DNA from: Planosporangium sp963837285
GTDB lineage: Bacteria; Actinomycetota; Actinomycetes; Mycobacteriales; Micromonosporaceae
DNA: 64,000 bases
Direction: 5' to 3'
Assembly (NCBI GenBank): GCA_963837285.1
Contig: CAWIMS010000005.1
Location: 248,001-312,000 of the forward strand
Position numbers and translations under genes: made by a program
The notes under the pieces: generated by a model
What the model was told of the DNA's origin: nothing
The model's input: the letters and a program-made list of their open reading frames with translations, nothing else
Database searches by the model: none
Part shown: positions 32,457 to 41,719 of the stretch, piece by piece
Layout: every line of letters begins with the position of its first letter
Position numbering within the stretch: position 1 is the first letter of the stretch

Positions 32457-32684
32457 GTCCCGACCACGCCTGCGACTGGCCCTCCTCCAACGCGCCCGGC
32501 CTGGACGGACCGGGCCACCTGGTAGGCGACAATCATTGCGGCGGGTGCCGGGATGCGCTGGAGGGCTGGGTGTACGTGTACCGCAGGCGCAGATGAACAG
32601 GCGCAAGGCCGCAGGGCAACCGGGTGGGCGCGGGTCGATCGCACCAGGAGGGCCGAACGGTTCACCGGTGCGGGTACTCCTCGG

Positions 32685-33824
32685 CTAACCGTCCGGTCTC
32701 CGGCTCGGTACGGGCGCTGGCTGATCGATTCCTGTGCGGGGTGGGTGGCGGAGCCGGAGCGTGACCCGGTAGGCGACGGCCAGTAGCGGTACCGCGATCA
32801 CGGCTCCGCCGACACCCGCAGTGAGGCCGCCGACGGCGACAGCGAGCAAGACGGCGGCGGGATGCAGTCGCACTGCCCGCCCAACGATCAACGGCTCCAA
32901 CAGGTAACCTTCCAGGCACTGTACGGTCAACACGGCGGCCAGGATGATCAGCGCGTCGGTGGGGCCGTTCGAGACGAGCGTCACCAGGACGGCGGCGGCG
33001 CCGGCCAACCACGCGCCGAGGTACGGAATGAACTCGGCGAGGAACGTGAGCAGGATCAGCGGCAGTGCGAGCGGGACCCGCATGATCACCAGAACTAGCC
33101 CGATGCCGACCGCGTCCACTCCGCCGACGATGACCACACCGCGGGTGTAGCGGGCCAGGACATGCCAGCCGAGCCGACCGGCGTCGTCAATACGCGCGCG
33201 CTGTCCGGTCGGGAGGCGCTGGATGAACCAGGCCCACATCATCGCGCCGTCCTTGATCAGGAAGAAGAGCAGGAACGCGGTCAGCAGGCCGGCGGTGAGC
33301 ACCTCCAACGCGGTAGCGGCGCCGGTGAGCAGGTCGGCGGCGGTGTTCGGCAACAGGCCATTCAGGCCGTCGCGGACGGCATCGACCTGCGTTCCGTCGA
33401 GTCCGAGGGGACCGTTGACCAGGTAGTCACGCACCTTGTCCAGACCGCTGTCGAGGGTGCCGCCGAGGTCGGTGAACTGAGCCTGCATCTGGGTCCAGCC
33501 CAGGATCACCGGCAGAGCGATCACCACGAGGACGGTCAGTAACGCGACGAGCGCGGCCAGCCACCGCGGCGCGCCCAACCGGCAGCAACCCGTCGCGACC
33601 GGCTCGACCAGTGCGGTGAGCAGCAGCGCGGCGACAAGGGCGAGGGCAAGTGGCGCCACCCGGGCGAAGGCCACGGCGACCAGGTACACGCCGATCGCGA
33701 CCATCGTCAGGCACGCGCTGTAAAGTGCGGCGACCCGGAGCAGCCAGGGCAGCGCCTGCCAGGCAGTGCGGGTCGCCTGGGGCGGCTGCTGGGCCGGCTG
33801 TCGTGATCGGATCGTGCTCGTCAT
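32685..33824 (-). CDS. AI-2E family transporter-like permease
   Basis: 379-residue polytopic membrane protein with about seven or eight helices, typical of the TqsA/PerM-like (UPF0118) family. The family pattern is seen in FLLFFLIKDGAMMWAWFI, the PYLGAWLAGAAAVLVTL region and the C-terminal LEGYLLEPLIVGRAVRLHP. The members' substrates vary (AI-2 export, Na+/H+ antiport), so none is assigned. The start ATG at 33824 overlaps the stop of the USP upstream as ATGA, so the two are cotranscribed. Confidence 0.88.
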   Translation of the reverse strand: MTSTIRSRQPAQQPPQATRTAWQALPWLLRVAALYSACLTMVAIGVYLVAVAFARVAPLALALVAALLLTALVEPVATGCCRLGAPRWLAALVALLTVLVVIALPVILGWTQMQAQFTDLGGTLDSGLDKVRDYLVNGPLGLDGTQVDAVRDGLNGLLPNTAADLLTGAATALEVLTAGLLTAFLLFFLIKDGAMMWAWFIQRLPTGQRARIDDAGRLGWHVLARYTRGVVIVGGVDAVGIGLVLVIMRVPLALPLILLTFLAEFIPYLGAWLAGAAAVLVTLVSNGPTDALIILAAVLTVQCLEGYLLEPLIVGRAVRLHPAAVLLAVAVGGLTAGVGGAVIAVPLLAVAYRVTLRLRHPPRTGIDQPAPVPSRRPDG

Positions 33825-34690
33825 GGCGCCGCGCCTGAACCGGCGCCGTGCACGACGTAGACCGGGCAAGCGGCGTGCATGAGTACGTACTGGCTGGTCG
33901 AGTTGAGGAGCAGGCCGGTGAACCGTCCGTGACCGTGGGACCCGACGACGACCGCTTGAGCCTCCCGCGCCGCGGTCACCAGCGCGGCGCCGGGGGCGTC
34001 CGGGATCAGCCGCTGGCGCACCGGTACGTGTGGATACTTCGCCTGCCATGGGGCGACCGACCCGGACAGCAGGTGGTGCTCGGTGGTCTCCAGTTCGGCG
34101 ATGTCGACGATGAGCGGGCGGACGTCGCCTCGCCATGGCGGAAACGGTTGCCGCCAGGCGCGGACAGCCATGACCCCGGCGCCGCGGACAGCGGCCTCGT
34201 CGAACGCGAACCCGGCAGCGAGATCCGACTCGGGCGAATCGTCGATGCCCGCCACGATCCAGCGGACCGACGGCGGCGCGGTCTCCGGCCCGGCCCAGGC
34301 TTGTCCATTGTGGATGACGAGGACGGGGCACCGGCTGTGCGCCGCCACCTGGCCGCTCACCGAGCCGAGCAGAAGTTCGGCGATGCCGCCGTGACTCCCG
34401 CCACCTACCACGACAAGATCGGCGTGCTCGGATTCCGCGCTCAGCTCGGCCGTGGCGCCGCCGCGGTGGACGAGGCCCTCAACCTCGATCCCCGGCTGCC
34501 GGCCTCGCGCGTAGGCAGCGGCACCATCTACGAGCCGGTCCGCCTCGTCGCTCCGGTACGGATCCTGCGACCCGAGCACGTGCACAATACGCAGTCGGCA
34601 CCGCCGCCGCGCGGCCTCATCCGCGGCCCAGTGCAGTGCGCCCAGGCTGTTCGCAGAGCCGTCAACACCGACTACGACCAAGCTGTCCAC
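33821..34690 (-). CDS. Universal stress protein, tandem USP domains
   Basis: 289 residues from GTG 34690, chosen because GGGGGAGG lies 8 nt before it; ATG 34708 is also in frame. Domain 1 has VVVGVDGSANSLGALHW and GGGSHGGIAELLLGS; domain 2 has GSHGHGRFTGLLLNS, so both ATP loops look functional. It is followed by the overlapping permease gene. Two box-like sequences lie upstream (34740-34753 and 34762-34776). Confidence 0.92.
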   Translation of the reverse strand: MDSLVVVGVDGSANSLGALHWAADEAARRRCRLRIVHVLGSQDPYRSDEADRLVDGAAAYARGRQPGIEVEGLVHRGGATAELSAESEHADLVVVGGGSHGGIAELLLGSVSGQVAAHSRCPVLVIHNGQAWAGPETAPPSVRWIVAGIDDSPESDLAAGFAFDEAAVRGAGVMAVRAWRQPFPPWRGDVRPLIVDIAELETTEHHLLSGSVAPWQAKYPHVPVRQRLIPDAPGAALVTAAREAQAVVVGSHGHGRFTGLLLNSTSQYVLMHAACPVYVVHGAGSGAAP

Positions 34691-36237
34691 CGAACCCACC
34701 TCCCCCATCCACCGTTCCCGACAGGCGGCCGGCGGGGCAGGGCCCAACGCCCTGTCACGGTGGGCCGACAGGTCCCTTGACACGGTGGGCGGCGCGCTGG
34801 GGGTGGCCAGTCTCCGCGGTTCAGATCAGGGTGCCGAAGAGGCTCCGCGTAGCGCAGCAGATGAAGATCGCCCACGTACTCGTCCCGCACGTGTACATGC
34901 GCCGCCCGACCCATCCGTTCCGTACCGGCCGGATCGGCCAGCAGTCGGCTGATCACGGATCCGAATGCCACCAGGTCAGCGGGGTCTGCCAGCAGCACCC
35001 CCGTGCCATCCGGGATCTGGTCGACGATCCCGCCCACCGCCGAACCCACCACCGCCCGGCCCTTCCACATCCCCTCCGCCACCGTCAGCCCGAAGCCCTC
35101 GGCCAGGCTCTTCTGCACGATCACCGTGGCATGCCGCTGCATCGCGTTGACCATCGCCGCGTTCTCGTCGACGTCATCAAGGGGAAGCGTCACCAAGCCC
35201 ACCCGCTCCCGGACCGCCGCGGGCAACCCCGCCCGCTCTGTCAGGCACTCCGCATACACCAGAGCGCCCTCCGGATCATCACTGACTCCGCGCACATCCG
35301 GACCCACCAACATCAGGTAACCCGGTCCACCAGTCGCCACGTGACCGGCGAAACCCCGCATCACGCCGACCATGTCCTTGAGCCGGTCCCATCGCGACAC
35401 CTGCACCACCACCGGATCAGCCATACCCGGCAACGCATCGGCGACCACGACGGCCGCCCGCGCCACCTCGCCCGCTGTCCCGTCCCGGCGCGTGAACCGC
35501 CCGGGCAGGTCGGGCCGGCCACCGTCGAGCACCCCGATCGTCGACAGGATCGCCCGCACCATGTCCGGCGCCAGCTCCTGATTCTTGGCCGAGAACGGAT
35601 CAATCGACGGCGGAATGATCCAGGTCTGCTCCTCCGGCACCCAGGACGGCACATAGGCCCGACGGGTGAACACGAAACCCTCGGCGGCCGACAGATGCGG
35701 CCGCAGAAACTCCCAGGCCTGCCGCGTGACCGCGGTCTCCCGATCCAACCCGATATGGCAGCGCCACACCACCCGCGCTCCCGCCGCCGCCAACGCACCC
35801 GCCAACCCGGCCGTCTGCGGATCATGCAACAACACGATGTCACCCGGCCGGACCTGCGCGACCAAGTCGTCCCCGTTGGCAGCCAGCACCGCCGCGTAGT
35901 GCGCGGCATCCGTCGCGGTCAGCGCCACCCCATCGGAACGCCCGTGAATGAGGTTGTGCAGCCGCTTGGTCGACGCGAAGAAGTCAGCGTCACCACTGAT
36001 CACCGACCACCGGATCGGGATGTCAAGATCCTCCACGTACCCGACCAGCGCCTGGAGCATCTCCGCGACACCGCCGCCGATCGCGGTCGAATTGATGTTC
36101 CAGATCGTGCGGTGCGCCAACCGCTTCCGGAACCCCTCGGCGGCCGCCACCAGACGGTCGTACCGAGCGCCACCGACCACCGAGCGTAACCGCTCCACCG
36201 GCCGCGCCGGCACGTCCACCGGATGAATCATGCTCAT
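34672..36237 (-). CDS. GT4 glycosyltransferase, trehalose-synthase (TreT)-like
   Basis: About 521 residues from MSMIHPVDVPARPVERL. The family pattern includes IWNINSTAIGGGVAEMLQ, LLHDPQTAGL, RCHIGLD, QVSRWDRLKDMVGVM and the nucleotide-sugar site SLAEGFGLTVAEGMWKGRAVVGS. Such enzymes make trehalose or related glycosides from a nucleotide-activated glucose; trehalose as product is inferred by family. The last 45 residues (after LLRYAEPL) are arginine/proline-rich and run into the start of the USP gene, so the true end may have been lost by a frameshift; related proteins usually end soon after the DLHLLRYAELL motif. A stress-protectant role fits the neighbours. Confidence 0.85.
   Translation of the reverse strand: MSMIHPVDVPARPVERLRSVVGGARYDRLVAAAEGFRKRLAHRTIWNINSTAIGGGVAEMLQALVGYVEDLDIPIRWSVISGDADFFASTKRLHNLIHGRSDGVALTATDAAHYAAVLAANGDDLVAQVRPGDIVLLHDPQTAGLAGALAAAGARVVWRCHIGLDRETAVTRQAWEFLRPHLSAAEGFVFTRRAYVPSWVPEEQTWIIPPSIDPFSAKNQELAPDMVRAILSTIGVLDGGRPDLPGRFTRRDGTAGEVARAAVVVADALPGMADPVVVQVSRWDRLKDMVGVMRGFAGHVATGGPGYLMLVGPDVRGVSDDPEGALVYAECLTERAGLPAAVRERVGLVTLPLDDVDENAAMVNAMQRHATVIVQKSLAEGFGLTVAEGMWKGRAVVGSAVGGIVDQIPDGTGVLLADPADLVAFGSVISRLLADPAGTERMGRAAHVHVRDEYVGDLHLLRYAEPLRHPDLNRGDWPPPARRPPCQGTCRPTVTGRWALPRRPPVGNGGWGRWVRWTAWS
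34740..34776 (-). promoter_or_regulatory. Tandem box-like elements before the USP-permease operon
   Basis: GGGCCCAACGCCCT (34740-34753, one mismatch) and GGGCCGACAGGTCCC (34762-34776, spacer one base longer). The nearer one is 49 bp from the GTG start. They overlap the 3' part of the glycosyltransferase frame. Moderate to low certainty. Confidence 0.4.
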
Positions 36238-36250
36238 CCCCACATGGTGA

Positions 36251-36496
36251 TTGATCGGCGCCCGGAGGGGAACCTCATCGTCGCCGGCTGAGGCGGGCGG
36301 CCTCGTCCAGACGCTCGGCGCACAGCATGGGCACCTCCGTCGAGCAGACCCCGCCACGGGTGCGTCGAGGACGATCGATACCACCGGGTATGACCGGTTC
36401 GACTCAGGCCACCTGGCCAATGGTCGCTACGCCCCTGCGGAACGGGTCGAACGCCTCTATCGACGCCTGTTGACCTCTCACATGATCGACATGTGA
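36251..36496 (+). CDS. Possible small ORF coupled to the ABC exporter
   Basis: An open frame of up to 81 codons ending ERLYRRLLTSHMIDM. Its TGA overlaps the GTG start of the ABC ATPase (GTGA), and no separate SD precedes that GTG, so coupled translation is plausible. No recognisable domain and the true start is unclear. It may be spurious. Confidence 0.25.
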   Translation: MIGARRGTSSSPAEAGGLVQTLGAQHGHLRRADPATGASRTIDTTGYDRFDSGHLANGRYAPAERVERLYRRLLTSHMIDM

Positions 36497-37452
36497 GCCA
36501 ACGGGACAGCGGACTTGAACCCGCGATCGAAGTCGAGAACCTGCGCAAGAGGTACGGCGACCGTTACGCCGTGGACGGCCTGAGCTTCCGGGTACGGCGA
36601 GGCGAGATCTACGCCCTGCTGGGCCCGAACGGTGCCGGGAAGACCACCACGGTGGAGATCCTGGAAGGGCACCGCCGCCGCAGCGCCGGTCGGGTACGCG
36701 TACTGGGGCAGGACCCGGAGCGGGGCGGACGCCGGTTCCGCGAACGGGTCGGCGTGGTACTCCAGTCCGGCGGCATGGACGCCGACCTGACCGTCGATGA
36801 GATGGTCCGGTTGTACGCCAGCTTCTACGCCCATCCCCGTGATCCGATCGCCACGATCGAACGGGTCGGGCTCGCGGACAAACGCCGCGCCCGGGCGAAC
36901 ACGCTGTCCGGCGGCCAGTTCCGCCGGCTCGATCTGGCACTCGCGCTCGTCGGCGATCCGGAGCTGCTGTTCCTGGACGAGCCGACCACCGGCTTCGATC
37001 CGACCGCCCGGCGCAGTGCGTGGGACATGATCGACGGCCTTCGCGACCTGGGCAAGACGGTCCTGCTCACGTCGCACTACCTCGACGAGGTGCAGCGCCT
37101 CGCGGACCGGGTCGGCGTGCTCAGTCACGGCCGCCTCGTCGCCGAGTCCTCGCCCAGCGCCCTCGGCGGTCGGGACACGGCGGAAAGCGTCATCAGCTTC
37201 CGGCTGCCGGCCGAGGCCCGCGCCGGGGATCTGCCCCCCGGCCCGTGGCAGGACTGCGAGCGTCGCGGCGACCATGTGGCGATACGCACCGGCCAGCCGA
37301 CCGAGGCACTGCTGGCGTTGACATCGTGGGCGGTCGGCCGCGGCGAGAACCTCCGGGCGCTGACCGTGAGCCGACCGTCCCTTGAGGACGTTTACCTGCG
37401 GATCACCGACGACGCGGAGAACTCCGCGGACAGCCGTCAGGAGCAGTCATGA
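36493..37452 (+). CDS. ABC transporter ATPase (DrrA/CcmA-like)
   Basis: 319 residues. Walker A GPNGAGKTTTVEIL, signature LSGGQFRRLDLALALVG, Walker B LLFLDEPTTGFDP and the switch histidine in LLTSHYLDE are all present. The C-terminal extension after GVLSHGRLVAESSPS is as in antibiotic/lipid exporter ATPases. Start is GTG 36493. Its stop overlaps the permease start (ATGA). Substrate not predictable; no box-like element was found upstream. Confidence 0.92.
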   Translation: MSQRDSGLEPAIEVENLRKRYGDRYAVDGLSFRVRRGEIYALLGPNGAGKTTTVEILEGHRRRSAGRVRVLGQDPERGGRRFRERVGVVLQSGGMDADLTVDEMVRLYASFYAHPRDPIATIERVGLADKRRARANTLSGGQFRRLDLALALVGDPELLFLDEPTTGFDPTARRSAWDMIDGLRDLGKTVLLTSHYLDEVQRLADRVGVLSHGRLVAESSPSALGGRDTAESVISFRLPAEARAGDLPPGPWQDCERRGDHVAIRTGQPTEALLALTSWAVGRGENLRALTVSRPSLEDVYLRITDDAENSADSRQEQS

Positions 37453-38291
37453 CCCGAAGCCCACAGAGCCGATCCCGCCCAGCCGTGCTGCTGGCGCTCG
37501 GCCAGATCCGCTACCAACTCCTGCTCGTCGTGCGCAGTCCGCTCGGGTTCTTCGTGACCCTCGTGGTGCCCGTCCTGCTGCTGGTCTGCCTCAACCTGCT
37601 CACACCGGACACGATGGCCGCCCAGCCCTCGGATGGACACTACGCACAGTTCCTGACTCCGGCCATCGGCACCTTCTGCCTGCTCAACGCCTGCTATGTC
37701 AACACCATCACCGGACTCACGCTGGCCCGCGAGCAGGGAATCCTGAAGCGGCTCCGCGGCACACCGCTGCCAGCCTGGACGTACCTCGCCGGCAGGTTCG
37801 GTTCGGCCGTGGTGACGGCACTTGCGGCGCTGACCGTCATCACGCTGATCGGTGTCGCGTTCTTCCATGTCACCGTGGTCTGGCGGGCAGTCGGCTACGC
37901 GCTCGGCGCGATCGGTCTCGGCGTGGTCACGTTCTTCCTGCTCGGTGTCGCCGTCGCCAGCCTGGTTCCGAAGAATGACACCGCGCTGCCGGTCGCCTAC
38001 GGCACGATGCTGCCACTGGCCTTCGTCTCCGACGTGTTCTTCTCTTCGGTACACGCTCCACAGTGGCTGCACGACCTGGCCTCGGCCCTCCCGGTCGCGC
38101 CGATCGCCCGTACGCTGGAAGCTGCCTTCAACCCCTCCACCACCTCATGGCCGATGCCGTCGCACGAACTGATCGCGGTCGCCGGCTGGAACGCGGCCGC
38201 GATCGTGCTCACCGTCTTCCTGTTCCGCTGGGAACCGGGGCGACCGGATCTGGCCTGGCGATGGGCGCGCGCCCGCAACTCGACCGGCTGA
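37449..38291 (+). CDS. ABC-2 type permease
   Basis: 280 residues with six predicted membrane spans, the ABC-2 fold: LAREQGILKRLRGTPLPAWTYLAGR is the conserved intracellular loop, and the membrane segment near PLAFVSDVFFSS precedes the last helices. It forms the exporter with the preceding ATPase. A strong hairpin follows at 38322-38350. Confidence 0.9.
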   Translation: MTRSPQSRSRPAVLLALGQIRYQLLLVVRSPLGFFVTLVVPVLLLVCLNLLTPDTMAAQPSDGHYAQFLTPAIGTFCLLNACYVNTITGLTLAREQGILKRLRGTPLPAWTYLAGRFGSAVVTALAALTVITLIGVAFFHVTVVWRAVGYALGAIGLGVVTFFLLGVAVASLVPKNDTALPVAYGTMLPLAFVSDVFFSSVHAPQWLHDLASALPVAPIARTLEAAFNPSTTSWPMPSHELIAVAGWNAAAIVLTVFLFRWEPGRPDLAWRWARARNSTG

Positions 38292-38299
38292 CGTCTCCC

Positions 38300-38681
38300 G
38301 GGTGCCTGGACCTTCGGCCGGGGCGGTGGCGAACCGGGGTCGCCACCGCCCACGCGCGCGGGCCCGCTGACCTGACGGAACGCGAGGCCGTTCCACCGGT
38401 ACCCGCGCGTCTGCCAGAGCACCGGCGTCTCATCGCCGCAGCAGCGCTGGAAATCGCCGAGCTTGACGGTGACCGTGCTGTCGCCCAGGACCCGCACCGT
38501 GGTGCTGTCGATCGCTCGCGCGTCGCCGGTCGTGGCCACGGCGGTTCCCAGCGTGACGATATGCCCGTCACGGAACGGCGCTGACGACGATAGGCCAGCC
38601 ACGCCAACGCCTGGGCGGCTGTTCTTCCGGCCCGGGCGGACCGCTGACGGGTGGCAGGAGCAGTGTGGACTGGTCAGACAT
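38300..38681 (-). pseudogene. Relic of a proline-rich, membrane-anchored protein
   Basis: A well-formed start (GGAGG 6 nt before ATG 38681) opens with MSDQSTLLLPPVSGPPGPEE and a basic segment RRWRGWPIVVSA. The frame then stops, while the next frame continues with RDGHIVTLGTAVATTGDA and, further on, QTRGYRWNGLAFRQVSGP. This suggests an N-terminal cytoplasmic tail plus an extracytoplasmic domain whose membrane helix has been mostly lost. The W-rich end resembles tails of actinobacterial hypothetical proteins, from memory only. The region 38292-38836 holds this relic, the terminator and a box-like site at 38799-38812. Confidence 0.4.
38322..38350 (+). terminator. Hairpin terminator after the ABC permease
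   Basis: Perfect 11-bp arms GGCGGTGGCGA (38322-38332) and TCGCCACCGCC (38340-38350) around a 7-nt loop, 31 bp after the permease stop. Confidence 0.7.
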
Positions 38682-38798
38682 CGCACACCTCCAGCGTGCG
38701 GAGGTGGCCGGGGGGAGATGCGGTGACAGGACGCCTGTCGCATTCGTCGACCTGGCCATCCGGTTTCAGCGTGCGTCCCCGCAACTGTCGGCCGACCA

Positions 38799-38812
38799 GT
38801 GCCGAAGGTCCC
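38799..38812 (-). promoter_or_regulatory. DosR-like element before the membrane-protein relic
   Basis: GTGCCGAAGGTCCC: one mismatch in the left half, GAA core and GTCCC half intact. It is 117 bp upstream of the relic's ATG, on the minus strand. Confidence 0.4.
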
Positions 38813-38836
38813 GAATCCGCCGCCGCCGTCCGGTGG

Positions 38837-39172
38837 TCAGGTGGGGCCGTTCTCATTGGGTGGTACAGCGAGCGGGTGGCGCAGGTCGTCCTCGGCGGCC
38901 AGGCGCTCCATCGCCTGCCGGTAGTCCGGGGCGGACAGGTATCCGCTGAGCCGCCACGCGGCCAGCACCGACTCGTCGGTGGGGACGGCGGCCGCGTCGG
39001 TGGGACGGACGTCGGGTCGAACCGGGCGTGCCACGTCCCGGGCCTGTTGCGGGTCGCTGTCCGCGGCCGCGGAAGGGCGGCCCGGGTACGGTTTCCGGTC
39101 GGCGTGCATCGCCACCGCCACGACGGCATAGGCGGCGACGAGTATGGTCAGCGAAATCACCAGCGCAGCCAT
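38837..39172 (-). CDS. Small single-span membrane protein
   Basis: 111 residues: one N-terminal hydrophobic helix (MAALVISLTILVAAYAVVAV), then a polar linker, and a C-terminal module RLSGYLSAPDYRQAMERLAA resembling the short helical SHOCT-type oligomerisation motif. The ATG at 39172 is taken as start; longer frames overlap the USP. It begins 17 bp downstream of the USP stop, so is likely cotranscribed. No function assigned. Confidence 0.65.
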   Translation of the reverse strand: MAALVISLTILVAAYAVVAVAMHADRKPYPGRPSAAADSDPQQARDVARPVRPDVRPTDAAAVPTDESVLAAWRLSGYLSAPDYRQAMERLAAEDDLRHPLAVPPNENGPT

Positions 39173-39189
39173 GACATCCGTCCTCGGGA

Positions 39190-40056
39190 TCAACCGGTGG
39201 CATGCACCAGGGCGACCGGGCACCCTGCGTGATGGGTCAGCGTGGCGTCGACCGAACCGAGCAGGAACCGCCGCCAGGGGTCATGATCGTGCGGACCGAC
39301 CACGATGAGGCTCGCTTCGCTGGAGGCACGCAGCATCGCGGCGGGTGGATCCAGGCTGTGCTCGACAATCAGTTCGGTCGCGACATCGGGGTAGCTCTCG
39401 GACCAACCGGCAACCGCCTCGGCGAGCATCCGGGCGGCCTGCTGGCGCGCTTCGTCGAAGTCGTAGTACGCGGGCTCGAACTCGCCGGCCGCGCCCACTC
39501 TGCTCCACGCGTAGACGGCACGGACCGGTACGCCACGCAGGTCCGCTTCGGCGAAGGCGAACCCGATCGCCTCACCGGACGGCGCGTCGGCGTCCACCCC
39601 CAGCACGATCGGAGCGTCGAATCGCAGCGGCGCGGTGCCTCGGGTGATCAGGATCGGGCCGTGGCCACGCGCGGCGACCCGGGTGCACACGGCACCCGCG
39701 GCAAGGCCGAGGTAACCTCCGCGCCCTCGATGGCCGACGACGGTGAGACTCGCATTGGCGGACTCTTCGATCAGAACGACCGCCGGCAGGCCGTCCACCG
39801 CAACCGTTTCGATCTTCAGGCCGGCGTGCCGGCATTCGGCCGCCTCATACGCGACGGTGAGCACCCGGCGCGGCGACATCGCTGCCGGTGGCCGACGCTC
39901 GACGGGCCGGCGCCGCACGTCGCCGGGCTCAGCGACATGGATCACCCGCAGCGGTACGTCGCGGAGCGCCGCCTCGTCCGCCGCCAGATCCAATGCGCGC
40001 ATGCTGATCGGGGATCCGTCGACTCCCACGACCACCGGACCGGTCACCTGGCGCAT
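39190..40056 (-). CDS. Universal stress protein, tandem USP domains
   Basis: 288 residues from ATG 40056 (GGAGG 6 nt upstream; the 7-codon longer start lacks an SD). Domain 1: VVVGVDGSPISMRALDL and a slightly altered ATP loop GHRGRGGYLGLAAGA. Domain 2: GPHDHDPWRRFLLGS, which keeps the final GS but not the middle glycines, so ATP binding in this half is uncertain. Followed by a small membrane protein. Confidence 0.9.
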   Translation of the reverse strand: MRQVTGPVVVGVDGSPISMRALDLAADEAALRDVPLRVIHVAEPGDVRRRPVERRPPAAMSPRRVLTVAYEAAECRHAGLKIETVAVDGLPAVVLIEESANASLTVVGHRGRGGYLGLAAGAVCTRVAARGHGPILITRGTAPLRFDAPIVLGVDADAPSGEAIGFAFAEADLRGVPVRAVYAWSRVGAAGEFEPAYYDFDEARQQAARMLAEAVAGWSESYPDVATELIVEHSLDPPAAMLRASSEASLIVVGPHDHDPWRRFLLGSVDATLTHHAGCPVALVHATG

Positions 40057-40217
40057 CACGCACCTCCGCCGCTGCAACGGTTTGCCGCTACCGCCAGCTT
40101 CTTCGGTACCGGCCCGAGCCGGCCAGGGCCGTTGGTCACCTGTGGGCCGGCAACCGGCACCCCCGGTGCACTGCGACCGGCGGGTGGCCCGCTGGACCGG
40201 CCGGCGTGAATCGAACA

Positions 40218-40231
40218 GGGACGAAAGTCCT
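40218..40231 (+). promoter_or_regulatory. DosR-like box before the broken USP
   Basis: GGGACGAAAGTCCT: last base off the pattern, GAA core intact, 84 bp before ATG 40316. Confidence 0.55.
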
Positions 40232-40315
40232 GCGCGATAACGACTGCCGCCTCACGGCGCCGACCCGGTCGGTGCCCGACAGTGGAGGTGAAGTGTCGAC
40301 GATCGGAGGTCAGCC

Positions 40316-41003
40316 ATGACGGTCTCGTCAGCTCTGCCAGTGGTGGCCGGTACCGACGCCTCGGCGGCCGGGCTGGCCGCTGCCGGGGCTGCCGCCGCAC
40401 AGGCGGTGCTCCACCAGCGGCCGCTGCATCTGGTCGCCGCCTACGTAACCGGTTCCGCCGGGTCCGGTGCCGCTCCGGCGGCGGACCTCACCGCGGCACG
40501 GCGCGCCCTCGCCGCCGCCACCGGCCAGCTCGGACCTCACCGCACACTGGTAGCAACCAGCGAGACGGCGCCCGGCCAGCTCGCCGAGGTACTCATCGAA
40601 CGCAGCCGCGCGGCCCATACCGTCGTGGTACCCGCTGACGCCGTCCCGGAGCCGGCGCCACCCACCAGTCCACCAGCCCCACCCTGGTCGCCGCACACGC
40701 GGCCTGCCCCGTCATCGTCGTCCCGAACGTGACCGGGACGGCTGCCGGGCCGGTCCTGCTCGCCGTCGACGACGAGGCCGTCGCCGGCTGGGGTGCCAAA
40801 TGCCCGGACGTGACCGTGCAACGGCGAGCCATCCACGACCCGGACATCGTCCGGGCATCCGACAGACCGCCGGGAGCGGACTGCTGGTTGTCGGCGCCCG
40901 CCATCACCCGCTAGCCAGCGATCAACTGCTCGGTCCGGTCACGCGTGCACTGATCGGTCGCACCCATTGCCCGCTCGCGGTCGTACCGGCACGCCGCGGG
41001 TGA
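40316..41003 (+). pseudogene. Decayed two-domain universal stress protein
   Basis: The first frame (from MTVSSALPVVAGTDASAAG) ends at 40732 after VVVPADAVPE. The next frame continues with TSPTLVAAHAACPVIVVPN and VLLAVDDEAV, and a third frame supplies SGLLVVGARHHPLASDQLL and a C-terminal THCPLAVVPARRG. So at least two frameshifts break a once ~230-residue protein. The ATP loops are eroded (no G-x9-GS). It retains a box-like element upstream. Confidence 0.75.
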
Positions 41004-41053
41004 GCCGTCGCTGACCGACCGGCCGCGTACCATCACCACGGATCGCGCGACGG

Positions 41054-41719
41054 TCACCGGTACAGCGAGACGAGTTCTGAGACCGTCATCGCGGCGAAGC
41101 CACGCCGGCCCAGCCGTGCCAGTAGCTCATCGGTCGTGTCCACCACGCCGCGCCGCGCGACGGTGCCCTCGTGCAGGACGACGATCGACCCCGGACGGGT
41201 CTCCCCGAGAAGCTTCGCGGTGATGCGCCCGTCACCCACGCCGCCGGTGTGCGTCGCCACCACCGTGCCGAGCACGACGCGCAGGCCCTGCTCGCCAGCC
41301 ACACGCCGGATGCGCGGAGTGAACCAGCCCGAGCCGGGACGAAACCAGCGGACCGCGCCGTACCCCGCCAGCAGCGACGTGACCTGCGCCAACTCGCGTT
41401 GGAACCGCGGCGCGGGCACGCAGATCGAACGCTCGTCGCGCATGAGGTGGTTGGCCACCTCATGGCCTTCGCCCGCGATGCGCGCCACGATCGCCTCGTT
41501 GCCGGGAACGCGTTCGCCGATCAGGAAGAACGTTGCCCGCGCCGAGTGCCGCGCCAGTACATCGAGCAGGCCCGGTGTGGTGGCGGGATGCGGTCCGTCG
41601 TCGAAGGTGAGCGCGAACGCGCGCGATTCGGTGTCGACGTAGCAGAGCACATCGGCGGGCAGCAGCCGGGACAGTGCCCGCGCGGCCGGGTCTCGCCAGC
41701 GTAACGTACCCGCGGTCAC
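41054..41719 (-). CDS. Polysaccharide deacetylase (NodB homology)
   Basis: 221 residues from GTG 41719, which overlaps the acyltransferase stop (GTGA). The NodB motifs are present: FALTFDDGPHPATTP (metal-binding DD), HEVANHLMRDER (the H-x3-H site is altered to HEVANH), FRPGSGWFTPRI and the C-terminal IVVLHEG. It has no signal peptide, so may act inside the cell or need another export route. Substrate unknown. Operon with the membrane acyltransferase suggests cell-envelope glycan modification. Confidence 0.87.
   Translation of the reverse strand: MTAGTLRWRDPAARALSRLLPADVLCYVDTESRAFALTFDDGPHPATTPGLLDVLARHSARATFFLIGERVPGNEAIVARIAGEGHEVANHLMRDERSICVPAPRFQRELAQVTSLLAGYGAVRWFRPGSGWFTPRIRRVAGEQGLRVVLGTVVATHTGGVGDGRITAKLLGETRPGSIVVLHEGTVARRGVVDTTDELLARLGRRGFAAMTVSELVSLYR

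Noticed and set aside
40126..40139. GGGCCGTTGGTCAC as a box before the USP at 39190
   Set aside because: One mismatch, no GAA/TTC core, 69 bp from the start; not distinguishable from chance.
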